Assembly (NCBI GenBank): GCA_030426085.1
Contig: JAUHYW010000019.1
Coordinates: forward strand, 1 to 64,000
DNA length: 64,000 bases
Reading direction: 5' to 3'
Source: a bacterium
GTDB lineage: Bacteria > Myxococcota_A > Bradymonadia > UBA7976 > UBA1532
Positions 35,131 through 43,807 of the stretch are shown piece after piece. Each line of letters begins with the position of its first letter. Position 1 is the stretch's first letter. The notes below the pieces were generated by a model. The model was not told where the DNA came from. It did not search any database and saw only the letters and a list, made by a program, of their open reading frames with translations. The translations under genes and the position numbers were made by a program.

Positions 35131-37542
35131 ATGTCGCTCGCCGACCGCCCGCTCGCCCTGACCCCGTCGCGGCTCCTGCCCCTGCTGCTGCTGCCGCTCG
35201 CCCTCGGCTGCGCCCCCATCCGGGACAACGACGCCGTCGCCGGCAAGCGCAACGACCCCTGCGAGGCGGATATCGTCTGCGGCCCGGGGCTGGTCTGCGC
35301 CCAGGACGGCACCTGTCAGGCGGTGGGCGAGCCGGGCACCTTCGAGTCGGGCGACGCGTGCCTCGTCGACGGCGACTGCCGCTTCGGGCTGTTGTGCAGC
35401 GGCAACGGGCGCTGCGGCACCGTCAGCCGCAACCCCGCCGGGGAGACCTGCCTGTCCGACCGGGCCTGCGAAGAGGGCCTGCGCTGCACCCAGGACGGCC
35501 TGTGCGCCGCGCCGGGCGACCCGGGCACCGCGCCGCTCGGCGACGCCTGCGCGGCGGACGACGACTGCGGATTCGGCCTGATCTGCGGGCCCGACGGGGC
35601 GTGCATCGACAGCCCCCGCTGGGGCGGCGTCGACTGCCCCGATCCGGCCGACGGCCCGCCGCGCGTCCTCTTCGAAGTGCCCCGGGGCGACGTGCTGCCG
35701 GCGTTCTTCGCCCTGCCCTTCCCCAACGACGTGCGGGCCCGGGGCGACAGCGTCGACCTCTCGGGCTTCCCCGGGGCCGACGAGTCGCCCGAGCCGGGCG
35801 ACCTGCTCGGGCGCTACCTGTCGGCGGTGCGGGAGGACGGCGCGACCTTCGGGCCCAACAGCGCGGTGATCTTCCGGTTCAGCACGTCGGTCGAATTCGG
35901 CACCCTCGAGTTCGGCGGCGAGGCCCCCAACTTCCTGTTCGTGGACGTCACCCCCGGCAGCGACTCCAGAGGACGGGCGCCGCGCTCGCGGTTCTACGCC
36001 ACCGGCGGCCGCGACCGGTACATCTGCGCCCGCTGGCTCGGCATCCGCCCCAGCGAGGGCACCCCGCTCAACTACGGCAACACCTACGCGGTGGTCTTCC
36101 GCCGGGGGCTGACGACGACCAGCGGCGCCCCGCTCGAGCCGTCCGAAGACCTGAGCGCCCTGCTCGGCGACGTGCCCCCGCTGCACCCGGCCCTGCTCGC
36201 CGGCTGGCAGCGCTACGCCCCGCTGCGGAGCTGGCTGGCCGAGGCCGACATCCCGGCCGACGATGTCATCGGGGCGGCGGTCTTCACCGTCGGCGACCCC
36301 CGGGCCCGGCTGGCGACCGTGCGGGAGGCGGTGCGCGCGGCGCCCGCGCCGACGATCGAAGAGGCGGTCGCCTGCGACGGCGGCCCCTCCCCCTGCCCCG
36401 GCCGGGCCTGCCCCGCGGCGGGCGCGACCCGCGAGTACCACGCCCGCCTGAGCCTGCCCGGCTTCCTGCAAGGGGTGCCGCCCTACCGCGAGTGGGGCGG
36501 CGAGGCGATCTATCAGGACGGGCGCCCCCGGGTGCAGCGGTCGGAGTCGATCTGCGCGGTGGTCACCACCCCCGGGGGCACCCCGCCGGCCGGCGGCTGG
36601 CCGGTGGCGCTCTTCGCCCACGACCTGGGCGGCGAGGCCCGGACCGCGGTCGACACCGGGCTCGCCGGGCGGCTGGCCGACGCCGGCTGGGCCACGCTGA
36701 GCTACGACGGGGTGCTCCAGGGCGCGCGCTACGACGGGGAGACGCTGCCCGACGCCGCCGCGGCGGCCGCGCTGCTCGACGAGCCGAGCCGGCCGGGCCT
36801 CATGCGGGACCAGATGGTGCAGGGCGCGGCCGACCTCTTCGCGCTCACCCGGCTGGTGCAAGGCGGCGTCGAGTTGCCCGGCGGCGCCGCGCTGTCGACG
36901 ACCCGGCTGGCGTTCATCGGCCACGGCCGGGGCGGGGTCTACGGGGCGCCGTTCCTGGCCTACGAGCCGGGCGTCGAGGCGGGCGTGCTCGCCGGCGTCG
37001 GCGGCGATCTGGTCGACTGGCTCCAGAAGCGCGCCGCGCCCCGCAACCTCGCCTCGGAGCTGCTGCTGGCCTTCGCCGAGCGCCGGTTCAACGGCATGCA
37101 CCCCGCGCTGCACCTGATGCAGACCTGGCTCGACCCCCGCGACCCGGTGCACTACGGCCCCCTGATCCGGCGCCCGCCGGACGACGTGGGCGGCAAGCAC
37201 ATCCTCTTCATGTACGGCGCCGAAGACCCGATCACGCCGCCCTCGACGATGAACCACATGGCCATCTCGCTGCGCATCGCCCAGGTCGGATCGGGCGTCG
37301 ACGACCTGACCGCCATCACCGTGGCCGCCGACGCCGACGGCGCCCCGCTGCCCGAAGTGCGGGGCAACGTGCGCCTCAGCGGCGCCGACTGGACCCAGGC
37401 GCTGCGACAGTACGCCCCGTCGGCGGACAGCGACGGCCACCGGGTGCTGTTCGACCACCCCACGGCCACCGCCGATCTGACCCGGTTCTTCGAAGGGCTG
37501 CTCGACGACCCCGAGGGCGTGCCGACGGTGCGCGCCGAGTAG
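35131..37542 (+). CDS. Large lipoprotein with Cys-rich repeats and alpha/beta-hydrolase-like domain
   Basis: 803 residues; signal peptide and lipobox LALGC at residue 30. Residues about 45-170 hold five Dickkopf-like cysteine modules (CEADIVCGPGLVCAQDGTC and similar). From about residue 480 the fold resembles an alpha/beta hydrolase: VALFAHDLGGEARTA, WATLSYDGVLQGARYDGE, then LAFIGHGRGGVYGAPF where GxSxG would be, and HILFMYGAEDPITPP as the acid region. The nucleophile serine position is glycine (GHGRG), so ordinary hydrolase activity is unlikely. Probably an outer-membrane or surface protein of unknown role. Confidence 0.7.
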   Translation: MSLADRPLALTPSRLLPLLLLPLALGCAPIRDNDAVAGKRNDPCEADIVCGPGLVCAQDGTCQAVGEPGTFESGDACLVDGDCRFGLLCSGNGRCGTVSRNPAGETCLSDRACEEGLRCTQDGLCAAPGDPGTAPLGDACAADDDCGFGLICGPDGACIDSPRWGGVDCPDPADGPPRVLFEVPRGDVLPAFFALPFPNDVRARGDSVDLSGFPGADESPEPGDLLGRYLSAVREDGATFGPNSAVIFRFSTSVEFGTLEFGGEAPNFLFVDVTPGSDSRGRAPRSRFYATGGRDRYICARWLGIRPSEGTPLNYGNTYAVVFRRGLTTTSGAPLEPSEDLSALLGDVPPLHPALLAGWQRYAPLRSWLAEADIPADDVIGAAVFTVGDPRARLATVREAVRAAPAPTIEEAVACDGGPSPCPGRACPAAGATREYHARLSLPGFLQGVPPYREWGGEAIYQDGRPRVQRSESICAVVTTPGGTPPAGGWPVALFAHDLGGEARTAVDTGLAGRLADAGWATLSYDGVLQGARYDGETLPDAAAAAALLDEPSRPGLMRDQMVQGAADLFALTRLVQGGVELPGGAALSTTRLAFIGHGRGGVYGAPFLAYEPGVEAGVLAGVGGDLVDWLQKRAAPRNLASELLLAFAERRFNGMHPALHLMQTWLDPRDPVHYGPLIRRPPDDVGGKHILFMYGAEDPITPPSTMNHMAISLRIAQVGSGVDDLTAITVAADADGAPLPEVRGNVRLSGADWTQALRQYAPSADSDGHRVLFDHPTATADLTRFFEGLLDDPEGVPTVRAE

Positions 37543-37560
37543 CCCCGGGGCTACTCGGCG
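37533..37560. terminator. 28-bp perfect palindrome shared by two convergent gene ends
   Basis: CGCCGAGTAGCCCC is followed directly by its reverse complement. Each arm contains the TAG stop of one of the two convergent genes. It could act as a bidirectional terminator, but there is no T-run on either side. Confidence 0.6.
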
Positions 37561-38723
37561 AACGGATCGGCGAAGCGGGGATCGGTGAGGAAGCTCTCGT
37601 CCGTCAGGCTCTCGAGGAAGGCCACCAGATCGGCCTTCTCGCCGTCGGTCAGCGCGAACCCGCCCACGAAGCCGCTCTTGTAGCGGTTGCCCCGCCCGTC
37701 CCCGGCGAGCGGCCCGTCCTCGACGAGCCGGCCCCCCGCGGCGTAGATCGCGACGACCTCTTCGAGGGTCTCGACCGACCCGTCGTGCATGTAGGGCCCG
37801 GTGACCGCCACGTTGCGCAGCGTCGGCGCCCGAAAGCGCCCCATGTCTTCGGGGCGGCCGGTGATCTCGAACAGCCCGGTGTTGTCGGCGGGGTAGGCCC
37901 CCTCGCCGTCGACGTCGTACAGCCCGGTGTTGTGGAACGGCTGCTCGGGGAAGACCTGCCCGGCGTGCACCGTCGACTGGGTGAAGTTGAAGCCCCCGTG
38001 GCAGTGGTGGCACTCGAGCCGCTCGCTGAAGAACAGCGCCATGCCCCGCCGGGCCGCCAGGCTCAGCGCCTCGCCGTCGCCCGCGGCGTGGCGATCGAAC
38101 GGGCTGTCCCCCGAGATCATCGTCCGCAGGAAGCAGGCCAGCCCGTCGACCACCCGCTCGAAGCGGACCGGATCGACGTCGCCCGCCACGTCCTCGGGGA
38201 AGGCCGCCGCGAACAGATCGACATACAGCGGATCGGCCCGGAAGCGGTCGAGCACCGCCTCTTCGTGGCCGGCGATGCCCAGCTCGACCGGCGCGTCGCC
38301 GAACATCGGGATCACGATCTGCCGCTCGAGCGCGACGAGCCCCGGGTTGGCCCAGGTGAGCGTCGCGTTGTAGACCACGTTGGCCAGCGTCTGTGAGTTG
38401 CGGGGGTGCATCGCCCCGGTCGACCCCTCGGCCACCGCCCGCCCGTCGGTGAACGCCCGGGCCTGCTCGTGGCACGAGGCGCACGCCTGAGTCCCGTTGC
38501 CCGAGAGCCGGGCGTCGTAGAACAGGTGGCGCCCCAGCTCGACCCGGGCCTCGGTCATCGGGTTGTCGGCGGGCACCGACGGCTCGGGGAAGCCCGGCGG
38601 CAGCGCCCACACGTAGCCCGCGACCCCCGCGTCGGGCGCCGCCGACGGGGTCTCTTCGCCGCACCCGGCCGCCAGCGCGGCGAGCGCGACGAGCGCGGCG
38701 CGCGGCGCGCACACGGCCGGCAT
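37551..38723 (-). CDS. Di-heme cytochrome c peroxidase family protein, MbnH-like
   Basis: A 390-residue lipoprotein (LAAGC, Cys21) with two c-type heme motifs: CASCH at 81-85 and CHHCH at 238-242. ELGRHLFYDARLSGNGTQ, FTDGRAVAEGSTGAMHPRNSQTLAN and FRAPTLRNVAVTGPYMHDGSV are blocks of the CcpA/MauG superfamily. Its partner gene, one base upstream, encodes an MbnP protein. In methanotrophs MbnH oxidises a tryptophan of MbnP to kynurenine, creating a copper site. That role is inferred here from the pairing. The gene start overlaps the MbnP stop (TGATG). Confidence 0.88.
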   Translation of the reverse strand: MPAVCAPRAALVALAALAAGCGEETPSAAPDAGVAGYVWALPPGFPEPSVPADNPMTEARVELGRHLFYDARLSGNGTQACASCHEQARAFTDGRAVAEGSTGAMHPRNSQTLANVVYNATLTWANPGLVALERQIVIPMFGDAPVELGIAGHEEAVLDRFRADPLYVDLFAAAFPEDVAGDVDPVRFERVVDGLACFLRTMISGDSPFDRHAAGDGEALSLAARRGMALFFSERLECHHCHGGFNFTQSTVHAGQVFPEQPFHNTGLYDVDGEGAYPADNTGLFEITGRPEDMGRFRAPTLRNVAVTGPYMHDGSVETLEEVVAIYAAGGRLVEDGPLAGDGRGNRYKSGFVGGFALTDGEKADLVAFLESLTDESFLTDPRFADPFAE

Positions 38724-39646
38724 CACTCGCCCCCGGCCACCCGGAAGAACGCCTGCCCCGCGCAGCCGTCGACGCAGCCCCCGTCGTCCCAGCTCAGGCC
38801 GAAGCCATCGAAGACCGCCGGGCACTCGTCCACGTCGACCGGGTTCGACATGCAGCCGGGCGGGGTCATCGGGGTGTTGACGCTCACGTCGGCGTCGACG
38901 AGCAGGGCCGCGGCGTCGACGACGATCGTATCGGCCTCGGGGTCGAACTCGGCCAGGGTCACCGTCGGGCGGTTCGGCCGGGCGCAGGCCACCGCGGGCG
39001 CCGTCGTCGGATCGGCGCTCTCGCAGCCGCCCGAGCCGAGGTGCACGAACCACTTGTCGTTCGGCGCCTCGTTCTCGTTCGACAGATCGAGCCGCAGGAA
39101 CTTGTAGCCGCTCTGCCAGACCCAGAAGAGCGAGCCGACGTTGAGCGGAGCCGGGGCCAGGGTGGTGTCGGCGTGGTTGAGCGCCTCGGGCACGCCCAGG
39201 CCGAAGCGCAACCCGACGTAATCCCCGGCGGGCGCGGTGCCCACGACCACGTCGCGCAGGGCGCTGTTGCCGGTCTCGGCGCAGCCGGCCGAGCCGTCCT
39301 CGAAGTCGAGCAGGGCCACGCCCTCGTGCTGCCACATGCCGTCCTGCTCGAGCGCCAACGGCACCTCGCCGCCGTCGGCCGTCAGCAGGGTCAGCCCGTT
39401 GACATACATCCGGAAGTCGAGCAGCTCGACCGTCGTGCCCGCGGTGCCGATGTCGGAGAACGGGGTCCCGCAGGCCGCCGGCGCATCGCCGAACTGCCCG
39501 GCGAAGCGGATGGTGTAGGTCGCCTCGCCCGGCGACCCGACGTCGGGGATCCGGGCGTCGGGGGCGTCGGCGCTCTCGCCGTCGTCACAGGCCACGAGGG
39601 TGAAGGCGGCCGCGAGGGCCAGGAGCGTCAGCGTGCGACTGCGCAT
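38723..39646 (-). CDS. MbnP family copper-binding lipoprotein
   Basis: A 307-residue lipoprotein (LVAC, Cys20). The MbnP fold is recognised by YTIRFAGQFGDAPAACG, VELLDFRMYVNGLTLLTADG, GLRFGLGVPEALNHAD and LFWVWQSGYKFLRLD. Tryptophans in GMWQHEG and FWVWQSGYKF are candidates for conversion to kynurenine by the adjacent di-heme enzyme. Expected to sit in the periplasm or outer membrane and bind copper. No methanobactin genes are present, consistent with the wide spread of MbnP/MbnH pairs. Confidence 0.88.
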   Translation of the reverse strand: MRSRTLTLLALAAAFTLVACDDGESADAPDARIPDVGSPGEATYTIRFAGQFGDAPAACGTPFSDIGTAGTTVELLDFRMYVNGLTLLTADGGEVPLALEQDGMWQHEGVALLDFEDGSAGCAETGNSALRDVVVGTAPAGDYVGLRFGLGVPEALNHADTTLAPAPLNVGSLFWVWQSGYKFLRLDLSNENEAPNDKWFVHLGSGGCESADPTTAPAVACARPNRPTVTLAEFDPEADTIVVDAAALLVDADVSVNTPMTPPGCMSNPVDVDECPAVFDGFGLSWDDGGCVDGCAGQAFFRVAGGE

Positions 39647-39717
39647 CGATGTCCTTTCGAGAGGGTTCCCCGCAGCGTGGGTAGCACGAACCCCGGGGAC
39701 GATGCCGGCTGTATATC

Positions 39718-39759
39718 CCCCGAGCAGCCGGCCCCGAGCAGCCGGCCCCGAGCAGCCGG
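39718..39759. repeat. Three tandem copies of a 14-bp unit
   Basis: CCCCGAGCAGCCGG is repeated three times without change in the intergenic region between the divergent MbnP-like gene and the lipoprotein gene at 39827. It could be a slippage repeat influencing either promoter. Confidence 0.85.
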
Positions 39760-39826
39760 GGGGCCTTGATCCTCACCGGACCCCCGACCGACCATGCCTC
39801 ACGTCGTCCCGACCCGGAGCCGCCCG

Positions 39827-40459
39827 ATGCGCGCCGCCCTGATCCCGACGCTGATCCTGCTCACCGGCCTGGCCGGCTGCGTCGAGCAGGAGCCGGGCCT
39901 GACGGTCATCGTGCGCGTCGACCCCGAGCCGGCGACGACGCTGCCGCTGCCCGACGGCCCGCTGACGGTCGAGCGCGCCCGGCTGTTCCCCGGCCTGATC
40001 GAGCTGGTGCCGTGCGAGACCACCGCCGCCCGATTCACGCCCTGGCGCTGGCTGATCGGATCGGCGCAAGCCCACGGCGAGGGCAGCTCGGCCTTCTCGG
40101 CGGCGCTCGACCCCATCGACGCCGGGGACGACACCGACCGCGAGATCGCCCGCATCCCGCTCCCGCCCGGCGTCTCGATCTGCGCCCTGCACTTCGGCGC
40201 GGGCGCGGGCACCGGCGTGGGCCTCGCCGGCCGGGTCGACGGGGCGCCCCGCGAGTGGCTCGTCGAGTTCGAGACCGCGCCCCGCCTGCCGCTGCGCCCG
40301 CTGACCCTCGGCGACGGGCAGACCATCGCCACCCTCACCGTGCGCTTCGCCCTGCGCGACTGGGCCGCCGATCTGCCCGACGGTGACGACGCCGCGGTGT
40401 CCCGGGCCATCGCAGCCAACGCCGCCGCCGCGCTGACGGTGCAGACCGCGGCGCGCTGA
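39827..40459 (+). CDS. Lipoprotein divergent from the MbnP/MbnH pair
   Basis: A 210-residue predicted lipoprotein: MRAALIPTLILLTGLAGC, with GGAG before ATG 39827. The mature protein has a beta-rich start (LTVIVRVDPEP), a His-containing loop (QAHGEGS), a CALHFGAGAG segment and an Ala-rich C-terminal helix. No named family recognised. The divergent arrangement and shared intergenic repeat suggest common regulation with the copper pair. Metal binding through Cys and His is possible, not shown. Confidence 0.7.
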   Translation: MRAALIPTLILLTGLAGCVEQEPGLTVIVRVDPEPATTLPLPDGPLTVERARLFPGLIELVPCETTAARFTPWRWLIGSAQAHGEGSSAFSAALDPIDAGDDTDREIARIPLPPGVSICALHFGAGAGTGVGLAGRVDGAPREWLVEFETAPRLPLRPLTLGDGQTIATLTVRFALRDWAADLPDGDDAAVSRAIAANAAAALTVQTAAR

Positions 40460-40496
40460 TCCCCGTCTGGCCGCAGCCCGACGGTTGAAGCGGCGC

Positions 40497-40895
40497 TCAG
40501 AGCCCGAAGACCACCTTCGCGTGGTGGGTGTCCATGTACTCCTTCATGCGCTTGACCCGGCCGTCCTCGATCACGAAGAGGAAGTGGTAGGCGTTCTCGT
40601 ACATCGTGCCCGACGCAGTCTTCGCCCGGAACTCGGCCTCCGCGGCCACCTTGTCGCCCTCGGCGATCATCGAGGTGGGCGCGAACGCGGCGCCATCGGG
40701 GAAGAGCGAGGATCCCTGGAAGAAGTTCAGGAAGAACTCGGTGTCGTGCTCGCCGGCCGTCGCGAGGTAGGCCGGCTTGCCGATGATCCACCAGCTGAAG
40801 TCCTGGGTGATCAGGGCGGCGAGCCGATCGGTATCGGACGTGCGCATCGCTTCGATGAACTCGGCGACGAGTTTCTTGTTGGCTTGCAGGCTCAT
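40497..40895 (-). CDS. NTF2-like/SnoaL-type protein
   Basis: A 132-residue cone-shaped NTF2-like domain. ANKKLVAEFIEAMRTSDTDRLAALI is the first helical block, and EFRAKTASGTMYENAYHFLFVIEDGRVKRMKEYMDTHHAKVVF is the diagnostic C-terminal sheet (a limonene-epoxide hydrolase/SnoaL style ending). AGGAG lies before ATG 40895. Such proteins include isomerases and cyclases, but many have no known activity. It is divergent from the LysR gene, a typical target arrangement. Confidence 0.88.
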   Translation of the reverse strand: MSLQANKKLVAEFIEAMRTSDTDRLAALITQDFSWWIIGKPAYLATAGEHDTEFFLNFFQGSSLFPDGAAFAPTSMIAEGDKVAAEAEFRAKTASGTMYENAYHFLFVIEDGRVKRMKEYMDTHHAKVVFGL

Positions 40896-41072
40896 GTCGA
40901 CTCCTGTTCGAGGGTTTCGGTGCGCCCGGCGACGGTCGGCGAGGGATGACCCCCGGGGGGCCAGCGCGGCGCCGCGTCGAGTATGCTCCGAGCAGGAAAT
41001 ACGCTAGTCTTGCGTCATTTTCGGCACAACAGGCACTCGCATCACACACACCGACCACTGAGATCACACAAC

Positions 41073-41996
41073 ATGAGCCCGAGCGCCGATCGACTCGCCG
41101 AGTTCGTCACGATCATCCGCGAGGGGAGCATCTCCCGGGCCGCGCGGGTGCTCGACATCCCGCGGGCCACGCTCTCCCGGCGGATCAACAGCCTCGAGCG
41201 CGAGCTGGGCGTGCGCCTGCTGCAACGCAAGTCGCGCCCCATGCGCCTGACCCCCGCCGGCGAGGCCCTCTTCGAGCGGGCCCATCGGATCGTCGAGGAC
41301 ACCCGCTCGGCGTGGGAGGCGGTGCGCATGCACGACGGCGTGCCCCGGGGGCTGCTCCGGGTCTCGCTGCCGCCCAGCGTGCCGGCGATCCACGGGTACA
41401 TCCTCGAGTTCGCCGCGGCCTGCCCCGAGGTCCGGCTGGTGGTCTCGGTCGACGCCCGCCACGTCGATCTGCAGGCCGAGGGCGTCGACGTCGCGATCCG
41501 CGTCGGCGAGGTGCGCCGGGAGAGCGTCATCGCCCGCCGCATCTGGTCGTGCCCCGCGTGGGCGGTCGCGGCGCCGGCCTACCTCGAACGCCGCGGGCGC
41601 CCGCAGAGCCTGGACGACCTCGCCGACCACGCGTGCATCACCACCTTCGACGGAGAGGGCGTGCACCGGCCGCGCTGGCCGACGGCGGATGGCGGCGCGG
41701 TGGACGTCACGAGCCCGCTGGTCTGCGGCGACATCGCGCTGCTCGAGCGCGCCGTGCGGGCCGGGCTCGGCGTCGCGATGTTCCCCGAGGATCTGATGTG
41801 GGACGCCCTGCACGCGGGCGCGCTGGTCCGGGTGCTGCCCGAGGCCCTGCGCGGTGAGGCCCGGGCCTACGCGGTGTACGCGGACCGGGAGTACGTCCTG
41901 CCCCAGCTGCGGGCGTTCATCGACGGGCTGGTCGAGTACATGCAGCGGCTGCTCACCGAGCGGGTGCCCGCCCGGCGCCGATTCGACGCCGAGTAG
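41073..41996 (+). CDS. LysR family transcriptional regulator
   Basis: 307 residues. The winged helix-turn-helix is at about 5-62 (FVTIIREGSISRAARVLDIPRATLSRRINSLERELGVRLLQR) and the LysR substrate-binding domain at about 90-295 (GVDVAIRVGEVRRESVIARRI, VRAGLGVAMFPEDL). It resembles the DhcR/AaeR group. Start 41073 is chosen because the 30 codons before it do not resemble the family. The 177-base gap to the divergent NTF2-like gene is comparatively AT-rich and contains TGCTCCGAGCA near 40983, a possible operator. Confidence 0.92.
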   Translation: MSPSADRLAEFVTIIREGSISRAARVLDIPRATLSRRINSLERELGVRLLQRKSRPMRLTPAGEALFERAHRIVEDTRSAWEAVRMHDGVPRGLLRVSLPPSVPAIHGYILEFAAACPEVRLVVSVDARHVDLQAEGVDVAIRVGEVRRESVIARRIWSCPAWAVAAPAYLERRGRPQSLDDLADHACITTFDGEGVHRPRWPTADGGAVDVTSPLVCGDIALLERAVRAGLGVAMFPEDLMWDALHAGALVRVLPEALRGEARAYAVYADREYVLPQLRAFIDGLVEYMQRLLTERVPARRRFDAE

Positions 41997-42019
41997 GCCG
42001 GCCGGGCAGGTGCTCGGGC

Positions 42020-42298
42020 AGGTGTCCGGCCCGTCGTTCACTGCGACGAGCGTCGGCGGCCCGCCCCGTGGCCGGGGTCGTCGCCGATCTGAAGGACCGC
42101 CCGAGATTCGCGGGTGGGGTCTTCGCCGCGCTGAAGCCGGGCCCGGCGGGCCGCAGCAGAGGTCGTCGCCGAGCTGAACGGGGGTCCGGCGGAGCGCTCG
42201 TCGGCAGATCCCGGGCTGTTCACCCGGCAGAGAATCGTCGAGGGGCGTCGCCCAGGCTAGACGCGCCGGGGATCGCGATGGGGGCATATCTCGCTCTG
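42020..42298 (-). repeat. Degenerate dispersed repeat, copy B
   Basis: Occupies most of the 422-base gene-free interval 41997-42418. On the minus strand it starts AGAGCGAGATATGCCCCC (42298) and follows copy A (411 onward). Near-identical blocks include the stretch 42179-42245 and the CCCCACCCGCGAATCTCGGGCGG segment. It ends with a match to copy A bases 905-960. Inverted orientation relative to copy A. No gene is supported inside it. Confidence 0.8.
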
Positions 42299-42418
42299 GA
42301 TGACCCGGACGCGAGTGCCGATACGGGGGCGGCGCTCGCCGCTGTGGACGAAGACCCCGCCCCGAGGGTCGCACCCGGGGCGAGCGGCGTGCATCCTCAG
42401 ACCGGTGCCGGGAGGTGT

Positions 42419-43219
42419 GTGATCGAGAGTCTGGCCGCCGAGAGTCTGGCCTGGGTGTGCGCCGTCGGCTGGCCGCTGGCCATGGTGGCGGCGGCGGCGC
42501 TCAACATGGCGCTGAGCCGCACCTTCAGCTCGACCGAGCTGATCTTCGCCGCGGCGGCGGGAGCCGCGGCCGGCGGGGCGCTGTATGTGGGGCTGGGGCC
42601 GGACCCGGGCCCCGCCGCCCGGGGCGTCATGTCCCTCGCCCACGGGGTGCCGCTGGCGCTGGGGTCGACGGCGGGGCTGCTCGACGCGCCCGCCGCGGGG
42701 CTCGCCGCCGTGCTGGCGCTGCTGCGGGTGGCGGCGACCGCGCTGGCCGGGTGGCTCGACCGCCGGGCCCTGGCCCGCGGACCTCGCTGGGCCGGGGTCG
42801 GGTGGGGGCTGCCGCTGGCCGCGCTCCGGGCGACGATGTCGCCGGTCACGTCGACGGTGGGGCTCGCGCTCTTTGGCGCGGCGTGGCTGCGCAGCCTGAG
42901 CGGGCGGGGCCGGGTGGGCCGGGTGGGCAGCGTGCTCGTCGCCGAGTGGAACCCCGACGCCCGGTGCGGGTCGGCGGTGAGCCTGGGCTCGACGGTGCAC
43001 GGCTGGGCCGCCCGGGCGCCGCTGCCCCACGAACTGTACCACGCGCGGCAATACCTCTATCTGGGCGACTCGCTGGTGCCGCTGTGGCTCATCGGCTGCG
43101 GGTGGGGGCTGGCCTCGGCCAAGGCGACCGGGCGGCGGCCGTGTCGCCGCCTCGCCATCGGCGCCGACCGCTGCGCCGAGGTGGGCAACCCCCTCGAGGT
43201 CGCGGCCTATCGGCTGTGA
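42419..43219 (+). CDS. Membrane protein with HELxH-type motif
   Basis: 266 residues from GTG 42419 (GGGAGG four bases upstream). Five or six hydrophobic segments occupy the first 180 residues (WVCAVGWPLAMVAAAALNMAL, LIFAAAAGAAAGGALYVGLG and others). The C-terminal part has LPHELYHARQYLYLGDSLVPLWLIG. The HELYH motif with a following ARQ resembles a metallopeptidase-like site seen in uncharacterised membrane proteins (HExxHxxQ pattern). Function unknown. It precedes the ECF sigma gene by 111 bases. Confidence 0.7.
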   Translation: MIESLAAESLAWVCAVGWPLAMVAAAALNMALSRTFSSTELIFAAAAGAAAGGALYVGLGPDPGPAARGVMSLAHGVPLALGSTAGLLDAPAAGLAAVLALLRVAATALAGWLDRRALARGPRWAGVGWGLPLAALRATMSPVTSTVGLALFGAAWLRSLSGRGRVGRVGSVLVAEWNPDARCGSAVSLGSTVHGWAARAPLPHELYHARQYLYLGDSLVPLWLIGCGWGLASAKATGRRPCRRLAIGADRCAEVGNPLEVAAYRL

Positions 43220-43330
43220 GCGGGGGCATGAGATCCGCGGGGCCCCGCTTTTTCTGGGGGCGGCATGTCCCACGCCCGGGGTCCGCCGCGTCAGCCTCGA
43301 CATGACCCCGCTCGACTCAGGTCCCCCGCC

Positions 43331-43807
43331 GTGACGCTCTCGTCGGATGAGCTCACCGAGCTCTACACCCGCTACGGGCCCATCGCGCTGGCCCGCGCCC
43401 GGCGCCTGCTGGGCGACGAGGCGTTGGCCTGGGACATCACCCACGACGTCTTCGTGCGCCTCAGCGCCCGCCGCGCGCCGACCCGGCAGCCGGTGCGCTA
43501 CCTCTACCGGGCCATCACCCACGCCTGCATCGACGCCTGGCGCCGGGCCGAGGTCCGCCGCCCGGTCGAGCTCGACGCGGATCTGGCCGGGCCCGACCCG
43601 TTCGCGGCGACCCTCGCCCGCGACGTCCTGCGCGCGGTGTGGCACGAGCTCGACGAGACGGACCAGCAGATCGTGGTGCTGCGCTTCGTCGACGGGTTGC
43701 CGCAGAGCGAGATCGCCGAGATCCTGGGCGTGTGGCGGCGCACCGTCGGCCGACGGCTCAAACGCATCGAGGGCCGCGCCCGGGCGCTGGCCGAGGAGGG
43801 CCCATGA
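43331..43807 (+). CDS. ECF-type RNA polymerase sigma factor
   Basis: 158 residues from GTG 43331. Sigma region 2 is in LYTRYGPIALARARRLLGDEALAWDITHDVFVRL and region 4 in LDETDQQIVVLRFVDGLPQSEIAEILGVWRRTVGRRLKRI. Longer starts upstream add unrelated sequence. It overlaps the following zinc-finger gene by 4 bases (ATGA), the usual sigma/anti-sigma arrangement. Its regulon probably includes this operon, but no promoter pair could be defined. Confidence 0.92.
   Translation: MTLSSDELTELYTRYGPIALARARRLLGDEALAWDITHDVFVRLSARRAPTRQPVRYLYRAITHACIDAWRRAEVRRPVELDADLAGPDPFAATLARDVLRAVWHELDETDQQIVVLRFVDGLPQSEIAEILGVWRRTVGRRLKRIEGRARALAEEGP

Noticed and set aside
35094-38712. Overlapping frames of over 1100 codons on both strands
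   Set aside because: Shadows of the 803-residue lipoprotein and di-heme enzyme genes; low-complexity Ala/Arg/Gly translation.
39785-40386. Alternative plus-strand frame beside the lipoprotein at 39827
   Set aside because: Arg/Pro-rich shadow without signal peptide; the frame with a lipobox and ribosome-binding site is preferred.
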